Below, piece by piece: positions 34,551-43,697 of a stretch of 64,000 bases of DNA. A program made the position numbers and the translations under genes. Origin of the DNA: Reyranella sp. (lineage in GTDB: Bacteria; Pseudomonadota; Alphaproteobacteria; Reyranellales; Reyranellaceae); contig JAKFVH010000288.1 in NCBI GenBank assembly GCA_021732285.1, positions 1 to 64,000 on the forward strand, in the 5' to 3' direction. A model generated the notes under the pieces. It ran no database searches and was not told where the DNA came from. It worked only from the letters and a program-made list of their open reading frames with translations. The number at the start of each line of letters is the position of its first letter. Position 1 is the first letter of the stretch.

Positions 34551-35534
34551 ATGAAGACGAGAATCACGGAACTCTTTGGCATAGAACATCCCATCATCCA
34601 GGGCGGCATGCATTTCGTGGGCTTCGCCGAAATGGCCGCGGCGGTGTCGAATGCCGGCGGGCTCGGCATCGTCACCGGCCTGACCCAGGGCAATCCGGAG
34701 AATCTCGCCAAGGAGATCAAGCGCTGCCGGGAGATGACCAACAAGCCGTTCGGCGTCAACCTCACCTTCCTGCCTTCGGTCACACCGCCCGACTACCCGG
34801 GTTACATCAAGTCGATCATCGACGGCGGCGTGAAGATCGTCGAGACGGCCGGCAACAATCCGCAGAAGTGGCTGCCAGGGCTCAAGGAAGCCGGCATCAA
34901 GGTGATCCACAAATGCACCTCGGTGCGCCATTCGCTGAAGGCGGAATCGATCGGCTGCGATGCCGTCAGCGTCGACGGCTTCGAATGCGGCGGCCATCCC
35001 GGCGAGGACGACGTGCCGAACTTCATCCTGCTGCCGCGCGCCGCCGAGGAGCTGAAGATCCCCTTCGTCGCTTCCGGCGGCATGGCTGACGGCCGCTCGC
35101 TGGTCGCCGCCCTGTCGCTGGGCGCCGACGGCATGAACATGGGCACGCGCTTCATGGCGACCAAAGAGGCGCCGATCCACGAGCACGTAAAGCAGGCGCT
35201 GGTGGCCGCGAGCGAGCTCGACACGCGGCTGGTCATGCGGCCATTGCGCAACACCGAGCGCGTGCTGAAGAACGCCGCCGTCGAGCGCCTGCTCGAGAAG
35301 GAGAAGGCGTTGGGCGCCAAGCTCAAGTTCGAGGACATCCTGCCCGAGGTCGCGGGCGTCTATCCGCGCATCATGAAGGGCGGCGAGATGGATGCCGGCG
35401 CCTGGTCGTGCGGCATGGTGGCGGGCCTGATCCGCGACGTGCCGACGGTGAAGGAGCTTGTCGACCGCATCATGAGCGAGGCGGACCACATCATTAACAG
35501 GCGGCTCAAAGGCTTCGCGCAGGCTGCGGCCTAG
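34551..35534 (+). CDS. Nitronate monooxygenase / 2-nitropropane dioxygenase family
   Basis: 327 aa TIM-barrel flavoprotein. HPIIQGGMHFVGFAEMAAAVSNAGGLGIVTG, DGFECGGHPGEDD, VASGGMADGRSLVAALSLGADGMNMGTRF are FMN-binding signatures. Family also includes enoyl-ACP reductase-like enzymes, and in catabolic operons its substrate is often not a nitronate. Last gene of the operon. Confidence 0.88.
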   Translation: MKTRITELFGIEHPIIQGGMHFVGFAEMAAAVSNAGGLGIVTGLTQGNPENLAKEIKRCREMTNKPFGVNLTFLPSVTPPDYPGYIKSIIDGGVKIVETAGNNPQKWLPGLKEAGIKVIHKCTSVRHSLKAESIGCDAVSVDGFECGGHPGEDDVPNFILLPRAAEELKIPFVASGGMADGRSLVAALSLGADGMNMGTRFMATKEAPIHEHVKQALVAASELDTRLVMRPLRNTERVLKNAAVERLLEKEKALGAKLKFEDILPEVAGVYPRIMKGGEMDAGAWSCGMVAGLIRDVPTVKELVDRIMSEADHIINRRLKGFAQAAA

Positions 35535-35656
35535 GCCTCACCCGCCAAGCGGTATTCTGCCCCACCCGGCAGGCCCATCTGACTGGTTGCAGGCCAAGGC
35601 CGGCTGGCGCATTTTCCCGCCCCGACCTCAGCCTCACCATGCCAAGGGCCTTTGCC

Positions 35657-37522
35657 ATGACCTCGCGCACCGTCCTCATCGACCGCCATCCCGGCCGCAG
35701 CTCGCAGTCGATCGGCGTCGCCCGTGCGCTCGGCACCGATCCCGACCTGATCCATGAGCCGTCGGTCGGCGTCGTCGGCACCAAGGGCGACAGCCAGTGC
35801 TACCTCGGCGTCATGTCGAAGGTTGACGCCATCCATGACGAACTCAAGGGCCGCATCGGCAGCGGCCAGGGCCAGCTAAAACTCCGGCTGGTCCAGCCCG
35901 AATACACGATCGCCACGTCCGACGGCATCCGCAACGGCACGCGCGAGATGCGCTACTCGCTGATCGGCCGCGAGGTCACGCACGATGCGCTGTGCGAGCA
36001 TCTCAGCGCCACCGGCCTGGTCGGCACCATCGCCGTCGTCGCCTGCGACAAGCCGCCGGTCGGCACGCTCGCCGCCCTGCTCGAGCACAATCGGCCCGCC
36101 ATCATCATGTCGGACGGCTCGATCCATCCCGGCACCGACCCCAAGACCGGCGAGACGATCGACCTCGTGAGCGCCTACCAGGTCGCGGGCCATCCCGACG
36201 CCGAGTATCGCCACCGCATCGCCTGTCACGCCTGTCCGGGCATCGGCAGCTGCGGCGGCATCTTCACCTACAACACCATGCAGACCTTCATCGGCGTGGT
36301 CGGCATGCAGCCATTGCACATGGTGGCGCCGCCGTCCGACGACCCGCGCCGGCTGAAGGAGTTCCCCAAGGAGCTGGTCGGCCATCTCGAGAACCTGATG
36401 GCCAAGGACCTGAAGCCGCGCGACATCGTCGTGCGCGATTCGATCCGCAACGCCACGATCGTGGCGATGGCGATCGGCGGCTCGACCAACGTGACCCTGC
36501 ATGCGCCGGAGATCGCGCGCGCCGCGGGCTATGCCGATTTCTGGAAGGACATCATCACGCCGGAGGAGTTCAACTACCTCTCCCAACACGTCGTGCCCGT
36601 GCTCACCGACGCGCGGCCCTACGGCAAGTATTCCATGGTCGACATCGACCAGGTGGGCGGCATCCAGGTGATCGTGCGCGAGTTTTTAGACGCAGGCCTC
36701 CTGAACGGCGACGTTATGACCTGCACCGGCGAGACGCTGGCGGCCCAGGTCAAGCGGCTCGGCGCCAAGCGCGCCGACGGCAAGGTGATCTACAGCGTCG
36801 ACAAGCCTTACAAGCCGACCGGCGGGCTGCGCGTGCTGGGCGGCAACCTGTCGCCCGACTTCTCCGCCATCCTCAAGCTCGCGGGCGTCGAGGGCGGGCT
36901 GGAGAACAACATCTTCCGCGGCAAGGCGCGCATCTTCGAAGGCGAGCAGGGCCTGCTCGACGCGCTCGACCGGGCGCCCGGCCAGTTCCAGAACCACGAC
37001 ATGGTCATCGTGCGCTACGAGGGGCCGAGCGGCGCGCCGGGCATGCCGGAGATGCTCGACCCGACCTCGCGCATCACCGCGCTCTGCCGCGAACGCGGCA
37101 TCGTCGTCGGCCTGATGACGGATGCCCGCTTCTCGGGCGGCTCGGTCGGCCTGGTGATCGGCCATGTCGGCCCCGAGGCGGCGCTGGGCGGCCCGATCGC
37201 CTTCATCGAGAACGGCGACGAGATCGTGGTCGACCTCAACACCAACGAGCTCACCTGCACGGCGCTTTCCGACCCGGCCGTCCTCGCCAAGCGCAAGGCC
37301 GCCTGGGAGAAGGTCGTCGCCGGCAATGGCGGCATCCATCCCAACTGCGGCGCGGCCGACACCCGCCTGCTCCACCGCGCCCGCACCACCGCCGTGCCCG
37401 CCACGCGCGGCGGCGGCCTGCATCCCAACCGCGAGATCTGGGTGCGCGAACCGCGCAAGGCTGAGCGGTCCGGCTTCAAGCTCGGCAACAAGCACCGGCC
37501 GCAGGCGAACAAGGCGTTTTAG
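35657..37522 (+). CDS. IlvD/Edd family dehydratase (dihydroxy-acid dehydratase-like)
   Basis: 621 aa from the ATG at 35657, which has AAGGG 8 nt upstream (track start 35639 possible). Fe-S Cys positions appear in VACDKPPVG and ACHACPGIGSCGG; ARFSGGSVGLVIGHVGPEA and the PEMLDPTSRI region are family hallmarks. Could be branched-chain biosynthetic IlvD or a sugar-acid dehydratase; the extended C-terminus and lone position make me prefer a paralog over the housekeeping enzyme. Confidence 0.85.
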   Translation: MTSRTVLIDRHPGRSSQSIGVARALGTDPDLIHEPSVGVVGTKGDSQCYLGVMSKVDAIHDELKGRIGSGQGQLKLRLVQPEYTIATSDGIRNGTREMRYSLIGREVTHDALCEHLSATGLVGTIAVVACDKPPVGTLAALLEHNRPAIIMSDGSIHPGTDPKTGETIDLVSAYQVAGHPDAEYRHRIACHACPGIGSCGGIFTYNTMQTFIGVVGMQPLHMVAPPSDDPRRLKEFPKELVGHLENLMAKDLKPRDIVVRDSIRNATIVAMAIGGSTNVTLHAPEIARAAGYADFWKDIITPEEFNYLSQHVVPVLTDARPYGKYSMVDIDQVGGIQVIVREFLDAGLLNGDVMTCTGETLAAQVKRLGAKRADGKVIYSVDKPYKPTGGLRVLGGNLSPDFSAILKLAGVEGGLENNIFRGKARIFEGEQGLLDALDRAPGQFQNHDMVIVRYEGPSGAPGMPEMLDPTSRITALCRERGIVVGLMTDARFSGGSVGLVIGHVGPEAALGGPIAFIENGDEIVVDLNTNELTCTALSDPAVLAKRKAAWEKVVAGNGGIHPNCGAADTRLLHRARTTAVPATRGGGLHPNREIWVREPRKAERSGFKLGNKHRPQANKAF

Positions 37523-37622
37523 CGCCGCGCGCGTCAGGTATTCCCGGCGAAGGTTGGACAAGACGCAGCGCGTCTGTATCGTCTCTTGGTTGCTGCCCGT
37601 CCCTCCACGCCAAGAGGCCGTG

Positions 37623-39008
37623 ATGCCCCTCACCAACGCGCCCGATCCCGCCATCCGCCAGGCCGTCGTAGAGCAGGACCTGAAGAACGTCCTGCATCCC
37701 ATCGTCCAGCACAAGGCGCTGGAGGCCAAGCAGATCGTGGTGACCGGCGCTGAAGGCTCGACGATCTACGATGCCGACGGAACCGCCTATCTCGACGCCA
37801 TGGCCGGACTGTGGTGCGTCAACATCGGCTACGGCCGCGCCGAGCTGGCCGAGGTGGCGGCGGAGCAGCTGCGGCAGCTGGCGTATTTCCCGCATACCGC
37901 GATGAACGTGCCGGCCGCGGCGCTGGCCGAGAAGATCAACGAGCTGATGGGCGGCGGCTATCACACCTACTTCGTCAACTCGGGCTCCGAGGCGAACGAG
38001 GCCGGCTTCAAGATCGCCCGCCAGTACATGAAGCACGAGCATCCCGGGCACTATCGCTTCAAGACCATCAGCCGCTACTTCTCCTATCACGGTACGACTC
38101 TCGCGACCCTGGACGCCGGCGGCATGGGCGAGCGCAAGGCGAAGTTCGAGCCGTACTCGGGCGACTTCGTGCACGTCGCCCATCCCTATTGCTATCGCTG
38201 CCCGCTCGGTCTCGACTATCCGAGCTGCGGCATGGCCTGCGTGAAGAACATGGAGACCACCATCCTGGGCGAAGGGCCTGAGACGGTCGCCGAAGTGCTG
38301 GTCGAGCCCATCATGAGCGGCGTCGGCGTCGCCGTGCCGCCCGACGAATACCTGCCCGAGGTCGAGAAGCTTTGCCGCAAGTACGGTATCCTTCTGCACG
38401 TCGACGAGGTGATCAACGGCTTCGGCCGCACCGGCAAGATGTTCGCTCACCAGCACTATGACGTCGCGCCCGACATCGTCGCGATCGCCAAGGGCATTTC
38501 CAGCGCCTACCTGCCGATCGCCGCGACCGTGGTGAAGGACAGCGTGTTCGACAGCTTCTACGGCGAGGCGTCGGAAAACCGCCAGGTCGGGCAGGTCAAC
38601 ACCTACGGCGGGCATCCGGTCTCGGCCGCCGTTGCCGTCCGCAACATCGAGATCCTGGAAGCCGAGAAGCTGGCCGAACGCGCGGCCGACGTGGGCGCCT
38701 ATCTGCAGGACGGACTGCGCACCTTGATGAAGAAGCACAAGGTCGTCGGCGATGTCCGCGGCAAGGGCCTGCTGATCGGCGTCGAGCTGGTGAAGGACCG
38801 CACCAGCAAGGAGCCAGTCGACGCGAAGGCCATCACCGCCGTCCACGAATTCTGCCGCGACAACGGCCTTCTTGTTGGCCGGTCGGTCGGCGGGCGGCGC
38901 TACGGCAATACGATCACCATGTCGCCGCCGCTGGTGATCACCCGCGCCGAGTGCGACCGGATCGTCGAAACGCTGGATCGCGCATTGTCGACCGTGGACT
39001 TCAGCTGA
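37623..39008 (+). CDS. Class III omega-aminotransferase (taurine/beta-alanine:pyruvate-like)
   Basis: 461 aa. AYLDAMAGLWCVNIGYGR, VNSGSEANEAGFKIARQY, LHVDEVINGFGRTGKMF and the PLP lysine region AIAKGISSAYLPIAATVV. The VAHPYCYRCPLGLDYPSC insertion is typical of taurine/putrescine/beta-alanine-pyruvate transaminases. Start ATG at 37623. Monocistronic or following ilvD-like gene by 100 bp. Confidence 0.88.
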   Translation: MPLTNAPDPAIRQAVVEQDLKNVLHPIVQHKALEAKQIVVTGAEGSTIYDADGTAYLDAMAGLWCVNIGYGRAELAEVAAEQLRQLAYFPHTAMNVPAAALAEKINELMGGGYHTYFVNSGSEANEAGFKIARQYMKHEHPGHYRFKTISRYFSYHGTTLATLDAGGMGERKAKFEPYSGDFVHVAHPYCYRCPLGLDYPSCGMACVKNMETTILGEGPETVAEVLVEPIMSGVGVAVPPDEYLPEVEKLCRKYGILLHVDEVINGFGRTGKMFAHQHYDVAPDIVAIAKGISSAYLPIAATVVKDSVFDSFYGEASENRQVGQVNTYGGHPVSAAVAVRNIEILEAEKLAERAADVGAYLQDGLRTLMKKHKVVGDVRGKGLLIGVELVKDRTSKEPVDAKAITAVHEFCRDNGLLVGRSVGGRRYGNTITMSPPLVITRAECDRIVETLDRALSTVDFS

Positions 39009-39039
39009 AACCAACCCGCTGAAGTCGGGATCTCGCGTG

Positions 39040-39399
39040 TCAGTCCGCCGTTCTTTTGCCGAGAAGGCGCACCAGCATATGTCTGATGTGATCCTGCCCG
39101 CCGAAGAACACGGCAAGAATACGGACTTTGCGCATCGGCTGATCGACGTCGAACCAGTAGATCGCGCGGCCAATGGCAAGAAAACGGATTCCCGGCAGGA
39201 CGTCGTCGCGTCCCGTACCCCGTAAGGGAAAGCTTGCCAGCCGATCGGCAGCCTTGCGGATATCCATCACACGCTGAGCGGCGTGGTCCAGGGCGTCCCC
39301 GGTACTCTCGCCGAAGGCCAGATAGCTCTCAAACAGGTGATCGAAGATCAGATCGAAGTCGCGTTCGGCATCGGCTGAGAATTCAATCGCGAACCGCAT
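39040..39399 (-). CDS. ParE/RelE-family toxin
   Basis: 119 aa from the ATG at 39399. RFAIEFSADAERDFDLIFDHL at the N-terminus, then PLRGTGRDDVLPGIRFLAIGRAIYWFDVD and VRILAVFFGGQDHIRHM, the ParE (gyrase inhibitor) plan. Its start overlaps the antitoxin gene end, as expected for parDE. Confidence 0.87.
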   Translation of the reverse strand: MRFAIEFSADAERDFDLIFDHLFESYLAFGESTGDALDHAAQRVMDIRKAADRLASFPLRGTGRDDVLPGIRFLAIGRAIYWFDVDQPMRKVRILAVFFGGQDHIRHMLVRLLGKRTAD

Positions 39400-39658
39400 G
39401 CGCCCGGCGCTTCTTTGCAATCATCCTGGACAGCCGGCTGTCCATTTTTGTGGCCGACACGAACGGGCCCGAACGTCGATTGCCAAGGATCTCGGCCAAT
39501 GCGGCGCGCTCCAGGGCTTCATCTTCCATCTTCTCGCGAAGAAGCTCGATGCCCTGCTGCATGACGGCGCTGACGCTGGGAAAGCGCCCCGAATCGACGA
39601 GCGTCTTGGCGAAGGAATGCTGGTCGTCGGTCAGCGAAATCGAGGACTTTACTGTCAC
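39383..39658 (-). CDS. ParD-family antitoxin
   Basis: 91 aa. SISLTDDQHSFAKTLVDSGRFPSVSAVMQQGIELLREKMEDE is the ribbon-helix-helix antitoxin module; the C-terminal part would wrap the toxin. Encoded before and overlapping the toxin by 17 bp on the minus strand. Likely autorepressor. Confidence 0.87.
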   Translation of the reverse strand: MTVKSSISLTDDQHSFAKTLVDSGRFPSVSAVMQQGIELLREKMEDEALERAALAEILGNRRSGPFVSATKMDSRLSRMIAKKRRAHAVRD

Positions 39659-39750
39659 GGGCCCAGGCTCGGTTGGATCATCTACAGCGACGGTAATACC
39701 CAGTCGTACCGGCCGTCAAGGATCAAGGAAGAGCGGCCCTGAACAGCCGC

Positions 39751-40608
39751 TCACAGGACGAACGGCTTGGCCCTGGCGTCATACTCCTCATAGCCCAATG
39801 TGAGACGGAGTTCAGGCGGCGGCAACGCCGACTTGGCCTCGGACTGGCCGGCCTTCAGCGCGGCAAGGCCTGCCTTGATGCCCGCCGTGGCGGGCGACAG
39901 CGTGCCGGTCGGGAAGGTACCGATCTTGAAGCCCAACGCCGCCGCGTCCTTCTGTGAGGGCGTGGCTCGCGGTGCGCCGGGCGAGAGCACGGCGAAGGAC
40001 GGCCGGCCCTTGGCAGCGGCGACGGCGCGGCCGATCTCGGCCTCGTCGGCCGGCGAATCGAGGAACAGGATGTCGGCGCCCTCCTCGACGTACATCTCGA
40101 TACGGGCCACGGCTTCGTCGATGCCCTGGGTCGGACGGCAGTCGGTGCGCGCCATCACCATGATGCCGGACTCCTTGGCCGCCGCGACGGCGGCGCGAAC
40201 CTTCATGCGCACCTCGTCGCGCGGCAGGCAGGGCTTGCCGGCGGCGGTGAGCGCGCGCGGCGTGATCTTGTCCTCGATCAGGATGGCGGCGGCGCCGGCA
40301 CGGCCGTAGGCGCGCACGGTGCGCTGCACGTTCATGGCGTTGCCGTAGCCGTGGTCGCCGTCGGCCAGCACCAGCAGGTCGGGTGCGGCGCCGCGGACCA
40401 TCTGCAGCGAATCGAACATCTCGCCGAATGACAGCAGGTCGAGATCGGGGCCGCCCAGCCGGCTCGCGGCGACGCAGGAGCCGGAGAGGAAGGCGGTCTT
40501 GAAGCCTGCGTCATGGGTGAGCTTGGCCGACAGGCCGTCCCACACCGCCGGCATGCAGACGAAATCGGGCTTGGCCAGCACGGCACGCAGGCGATCGGGG
40601 TTGTTCAT
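39751..40608 (-). CDS. Isocitrate lyase/PEP mutase superfamily protein
   Basis: 285 aa from the ATG at 40608 (AAGGAA upstream). FVCMPAVWDGLSAKLTHDAGFKTAFLSGSCVAAS, LADGDHGYGNAMNVQRTVRAYGRAGAAAILIEDKITP and MVMARTDCRPTQGIDEAVARI fit carboxyvinyl-carboxyphosphonate mutase-like/oxaloacetate-type lyases. No phosphonate genes nearby, so a C-C lyase role is more likely. Confidence 0.85.
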   Translation of the reverse strand: MNNPDRLRAVLAKPDFVCMPAVWDGLSAKLTHDAGFKTAFLSGSCVAASRLGGPDLDLLSFGEMFDSLQMVRGAAPDLLVLADGDHGYGNAMNVQRTVRAYGRAGAAAILIEDKITPRALTAAGKPCLPRDEVRMKVRAAVAAAKESGIMVMARTDCRPTQGIDEAVARIEMYVEEGADILFLDSPADEAEIGRAVAAAKGRPSFAVLSPGAPRATPSQKDAAALGFKIGTFPTGTLSPATAGIKAGLAALKAGQSEAKSALPPPELRLTLGYEEYDARAKPFVL

Positions 40609-40624
40609 GGCGATTCCTTCTTCG

Positions 40625-41317
40625 TTAGAGCATCGGCTCGAACTGGCAGTGCACCAGCAGTTCGGAGACGGAGGCGTTGTTGGGCAGGCGCAAAACGGTC
40701 TCGACCAGCTCGGCAAGATCGCCCGGCTGGCTCATCTCGTGGCGCGGGATCTCGGTTTCGTTGGCCGTCATGTCGGTCGCGACATAGCCGGGGCAGATCA
40801 CGGTGGCGCGGATGCCGGCGTCGCGGCCTTCGCGCCGCACACCGTGCGTGAGCGCCACGACCGCGAACTTGGTCATGGCGTAGCCGACGTTCGAGCCGAC
40901 GCGCTTGCCCGCGAGGGACCCGAGATTGACCACGCGCCCGTGCCCGCACTTGGCAAGATGCGGCAGCGCCGCCCGGATCACGCGCAACGGCCCTTTGACG
41001 TTGACCCGCCACATCTCGTCCAAAAGATCCTCGCCTTCGTCCTGGACACGGACCTTGGGATTGAGCCCGGCGGCGTTGACGATGGCGTCGAGGTGGCCGA
41101 AGCGTTTTACCGTCGCGGCAACCCAGGCCTCGGCTGAGCCCGCGTCCTCGGCGTCATAGCGATGCGTCATCAGGTGCTTGGCGTCAGCAAGCTTGCCCGG
41201 GCTGCGCATGCCGGCCGAGACAGTGAAGCCCGAGGAGAGCAGGCGATCGACGACGGCCCGCCCGATCCCGCGCGAGGCTCCCGACACCATGACCACACGC
41301 CCGTTTGCCGCCAGCAT
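40625..41317 (-). CDS. SDR family oxidoreductase (classical)
   Basis: 230 aa. VSGASRGIGRAVVDRL cofactor motif, NAAGLN, and an intact catalytic YAMTK. Lies 16 bp upstream of the PEP-mutase-like gene in the same operon and divergent from a LysR regulator that may control both. Confidence 0.9.
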   Translation of the reverse strand: MLAANGRVVMVSGASRGIGRAVVDRLLSSGFTVSAGMRSPGKLADAKHLMTHRYDAEDAGSAEAWVAATVKRFGHLDAIVNAAGLNPKVRVQDEGEDLLDEMWRVNVKGPLRVIRAALPHLAKCGHGRVVNLGSLAGKRVGSNVGYAMTKFAVVALTHGVRREGRDAGIRATVICPGYVATDMTANETEIPRHEMSQPGDLAELVETVLRLPNNASVSELLVHCQFEPML

Positions 41318-41455
41318 GATTTCCCTCCACGAAGGCGGGGCAGACTAGGAAGATGCCGATGCGGCGACCAACACCGTCTCCGTCTGAGGCCATAAACTTT
41401 GCCTATGGCCGCCCCCCCGCTGCGCCTATGATGCGGTCGGTGTGAGCGACGTCTG

Positions 41456-42397
41456 ATGGATACCCGCCGGCTAAAATCGTTTCTCAAGATTGTCGATACC
41501 GGCAGCCTCACGCGGGCGGCCGCGGCGCTCAATATTGCGCAGCCGGCACTCAGCCAACAGCTGCAGAGCCTGGAAGCCCACTTCCGCCAAAAGCTTCTGA
41601 TCCGGAGCCAGCAGGGCGTCACGCCGACCGAGGCCGGCCGCGTGCTCTATCGCCATGCCCAGGCGATCCTGAAACAGTTCGAGCAGGCGGAAGCCGACGT
41701 GAAGCGCTCCTCGACGTCATTGTCGGGCCATGTCTCGGTCGGTCTCGCGCCTTACAGCGCCGGCGGGACGCTGTCGCTGGCGCTGCTCAAGGCGGCGCGC
41801 GAGACACACCCCGACATCATGCTGCACATCGTCGAGGGCTTTGCCGTGGCCTTCAGCGAGCTGATCATGAACGGCCGCATCGACATGGCGGTGATGCAGG
41901 GCGCGGGCCCGATGCGCGGCGTGAGCTTCCAGCCATTGCTGGTCGAGGAATTCTTCCTGGTGACGCCGGTCGAGGTGCCCTTCCCCGGCGCGGCGCAGAG
42001 CGCCATTCCGCTCGCCGAGCTAGTGGGCATCCCGCTGATGCTGCCGAGCAAGCTCAACTTCGTGCGCCGGGCCGTCGATGCGGCGTTCAACAGCATCCAT
42101 CAATCGCCCAACATCGTCGCCGAGGTGGAATCGCTCGGCACGCTGCGCGATGCCGTGGCCGAAGGCACCGGGTCGACCATCCTGCCGTGGTCGGTGGCCT
42201 GCCAGATCGCCACGCCGTCGCGCTCGGTGATCCGCGCGATCTCCAGCCCGACGATCGAGGAGACCGTCTCGGTCTGCGTCTCCGACCAGCTGCCGCTGTC
42301 GGAGGCGGCCGTCGCCATCCGCAACGTCCTGCTGGACATCGCGCTGACCGCGGCGCGATCGGGCCGCTGGCAGGCGCCGAAGGACGCGGCAGACTGA
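41456..42397 (+). CDS. LysR-family transcriptional regulator
   Basis: 313 aa. N-terminal winged helix MDTRRLKSFLKIVDTGSLTRAAAALNIAQPALSQQLQSLEAHFRQKLLIR, then a periplasmic-binding-like effector domain. Divergent from the SDR/PEP-mutase pair; the 138-bp gap is the probable control region. Effector unknown. Confidence 0.92.
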   Translation: MDTRRLKSFLKIVDTGSLTRAAAALNIAQPALSQQLQSLEAHFRQKLLIRSQQGVTPTEAGRVLYRHAQAILKQFEQAEADVKRSSTSLSGHVSVGLAPYSAGGTLSLALLKAARETHPDIMLHIVEGFAVAFSELIMNGRIDMAVMQGAGPMRGVSFQPLLVEEFFLVTPVEVPFPGAAQSAIPLAELVGIPLMLPSKLNFVRRAVDAAFNSIHQSPNIVAEVESLGTLRDAVAEGTGSTILPWSVACQIATPSRSVIRAISSPTIEETVSVCVSDQLPLSEAAVAIRNVLLDIALTAARSGRWQAPKDAAD

Positions 42398-42507
42398 TCC
42401 GTCATCGCCGGCCCTTATGAGGCCAGAAGGATTTGGTTCTGTTCAACATTGGGCCGCGTCCCTAGCCTGCCCGGCACTTCGTCATCGCACCGAGGGAAGG
42501 AAGGGAA

Positions 42508-43266
42508 TTGGGCTTTGCCGATTACCGCGTCGCGCTCGTGACCGGCGCATCCTCCGGCATCGGTACGGCGACCGTGCGACGGTTGCGCGCCGAAGGGCTG
42601 GAAGTGCATGCCATGGCGCGTGATGCCGACCGCCTTGCCCAACTCGCCAAGGCGACGGGCTGCATTCCCCACGCGCTCGACGTGCGCGCCACCGCCGAGA
42701 TCGCCAAGCTCGCCGACAGCATCGAGGTCGACGTCCTGGTGAACAATGCCGGCCAGTCCCGCCAGGGCGACGTCTTGACCAACTCCGCCGACGACGTCGA
42801 CCAGCTGATCGACGTCAACCTGCGCGCCATCCTGCACCTCACGCGGCTGTTCGTGCCGGGCATGGTGAAGCGCAATCGCGGCCACGTCGTCACCATCAGT
42901 TCGATCGCGGGACATTATGCCTTCCCGGGCGGCAACACGGTCTATCACGCGACCAAGGCGGGCGTTCATTCGCTATCGCAACAGCTTCGCGTGCATCTCT
43001 ACGGTTCGAACGTGCGCGTGACCGAGATCTCGCCAGCCCGCGTCGAGACCGAGGTCTTCGCCCGCCTGCTCGGCGACGCCGAAGAGGCCCAGAAGCGCTT
43101 TTATGACGGATACGAATCGCTGAAGCCGGAGGACATCGCGGAATCGATCGCTTTCGCCGTCGGCTCGCCGGCGCGCATGAATGTCAGCTTCATGGAAGTG
43201 CTGCCGACCAAGCAGGTCGTGGGCGGGCTGAACTTCGCCCGAGGGTCCGGATCGGACCAGAGCTGA
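42508..43266 (+). CDS. SDR family oxidoreductase (classical)
   Basis: 252 aa with a TTG start after GGAAGGAAGGG. TGASSGIGTATVRRL, NNAGQSRQGDV and the intact active site YHATK. Heads the accB-accC-like operon (its TGA overlaps the accB ATG), so it may act on a product of that carboxylase; NADP-dependent oxoacyl or hydroxyacid reduction is possible. Confidence 0.88.
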   Translation: MGFADYRVALVTGASSGIGTATVRRLRAEGLEVHAMARDADRLAQLAKATGCIPHALDVRATAEIAKLADSIEVDVLVNNAGQSRQGDVLTNSADDVDQLIDVNLRAILHLTRLFVPGMVKRNRGHVVTISSIAGHYAFPGGNTVYHATKAGVHSLSQQLRVHLYGSNVRVTEISPARVETEVFARLLGDAEEAQKRFYDGYESLKPEDIAESIAFAVGSPARMNVSFMEVLPTKQVVGGLNFARGSGSDQS

Positions 43267-43697
43267 TGGAACTCGCGAGGCTGAAAGCCCTCATCGACAT
43301 GGTCTCCCAGTCGACAGTGGCCGAGCTGGAGATCACAGAAGGCGGCGTACGCGTCCTCATCAGGAAGCAGGCGGTGACGGCGGAACACCCGTCGCCGCCG
43401 AGGGAAGTCGCCGTACCCAAGGCGCCGGCACCCAAGGTCCAGCCCGAGCCAAAGCCCGGCACGCATGGCATCACCAGCCCGATGTTCGGCATCTTCCATC
43501 GCGCGCCCTCGCCCGACGCGCCGCCCTATGTGCAGGTCGGCGGCAAGGTGGGCGTCGGCGATACGCTCTGCCTCGTCGAGGCGATGAAATCGTTCAATGC
43601 CATCACCGCCGACAGGGCCGGCACGGTGACCGCCATCGCCGTGGAGAACGGCCAGGAAGTGGAGCCGGGGCAGGTCCTGATCCAGATCGGCGCATGA
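43266..43697 (+). CDS. accB: Biotin carboxyl carrier protein
   Basis: 143 aa. The biotinyl lysine is in VEAMKSF near residue 106, followed by the GTVTAIAVENGQEVEPGQVLIQI hairpin. Pro/Lys linker in the middle, N-terminal helical region. Starts on the SDR stop and overlaps accC by ATGA. Probably an accessory rather than the housekeeping copy, since accA/accD are absent. Confidence 0.9.
   Translation: MELARLKALIDMVSQSTVAELEITEGGVRVLIRKQAVTAEHPSPPREVAVPKAPAPKVQPEPKPGTHGITSPMFGIFHRAPSPDAPPYVQVGGKVGVGDTLCLVEAMKSFNAITADRAGTVTAIAVENGQEVEPGQVLIQIGA

Noticed and set aside
33621-35489. 622-aa minus-strand ORF opposite the crotonase and nitronate monooxygenase genes
   Set aside because: His/Arg/Asp-rich antisense reading typical of GC-rich shadows; real families lie on the plus strand.
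39040-39658. ParDE pair as part of a defence island
   Set aside because: No other defence or mobile genes around it; it appears to be an ordinary chromosomal module.
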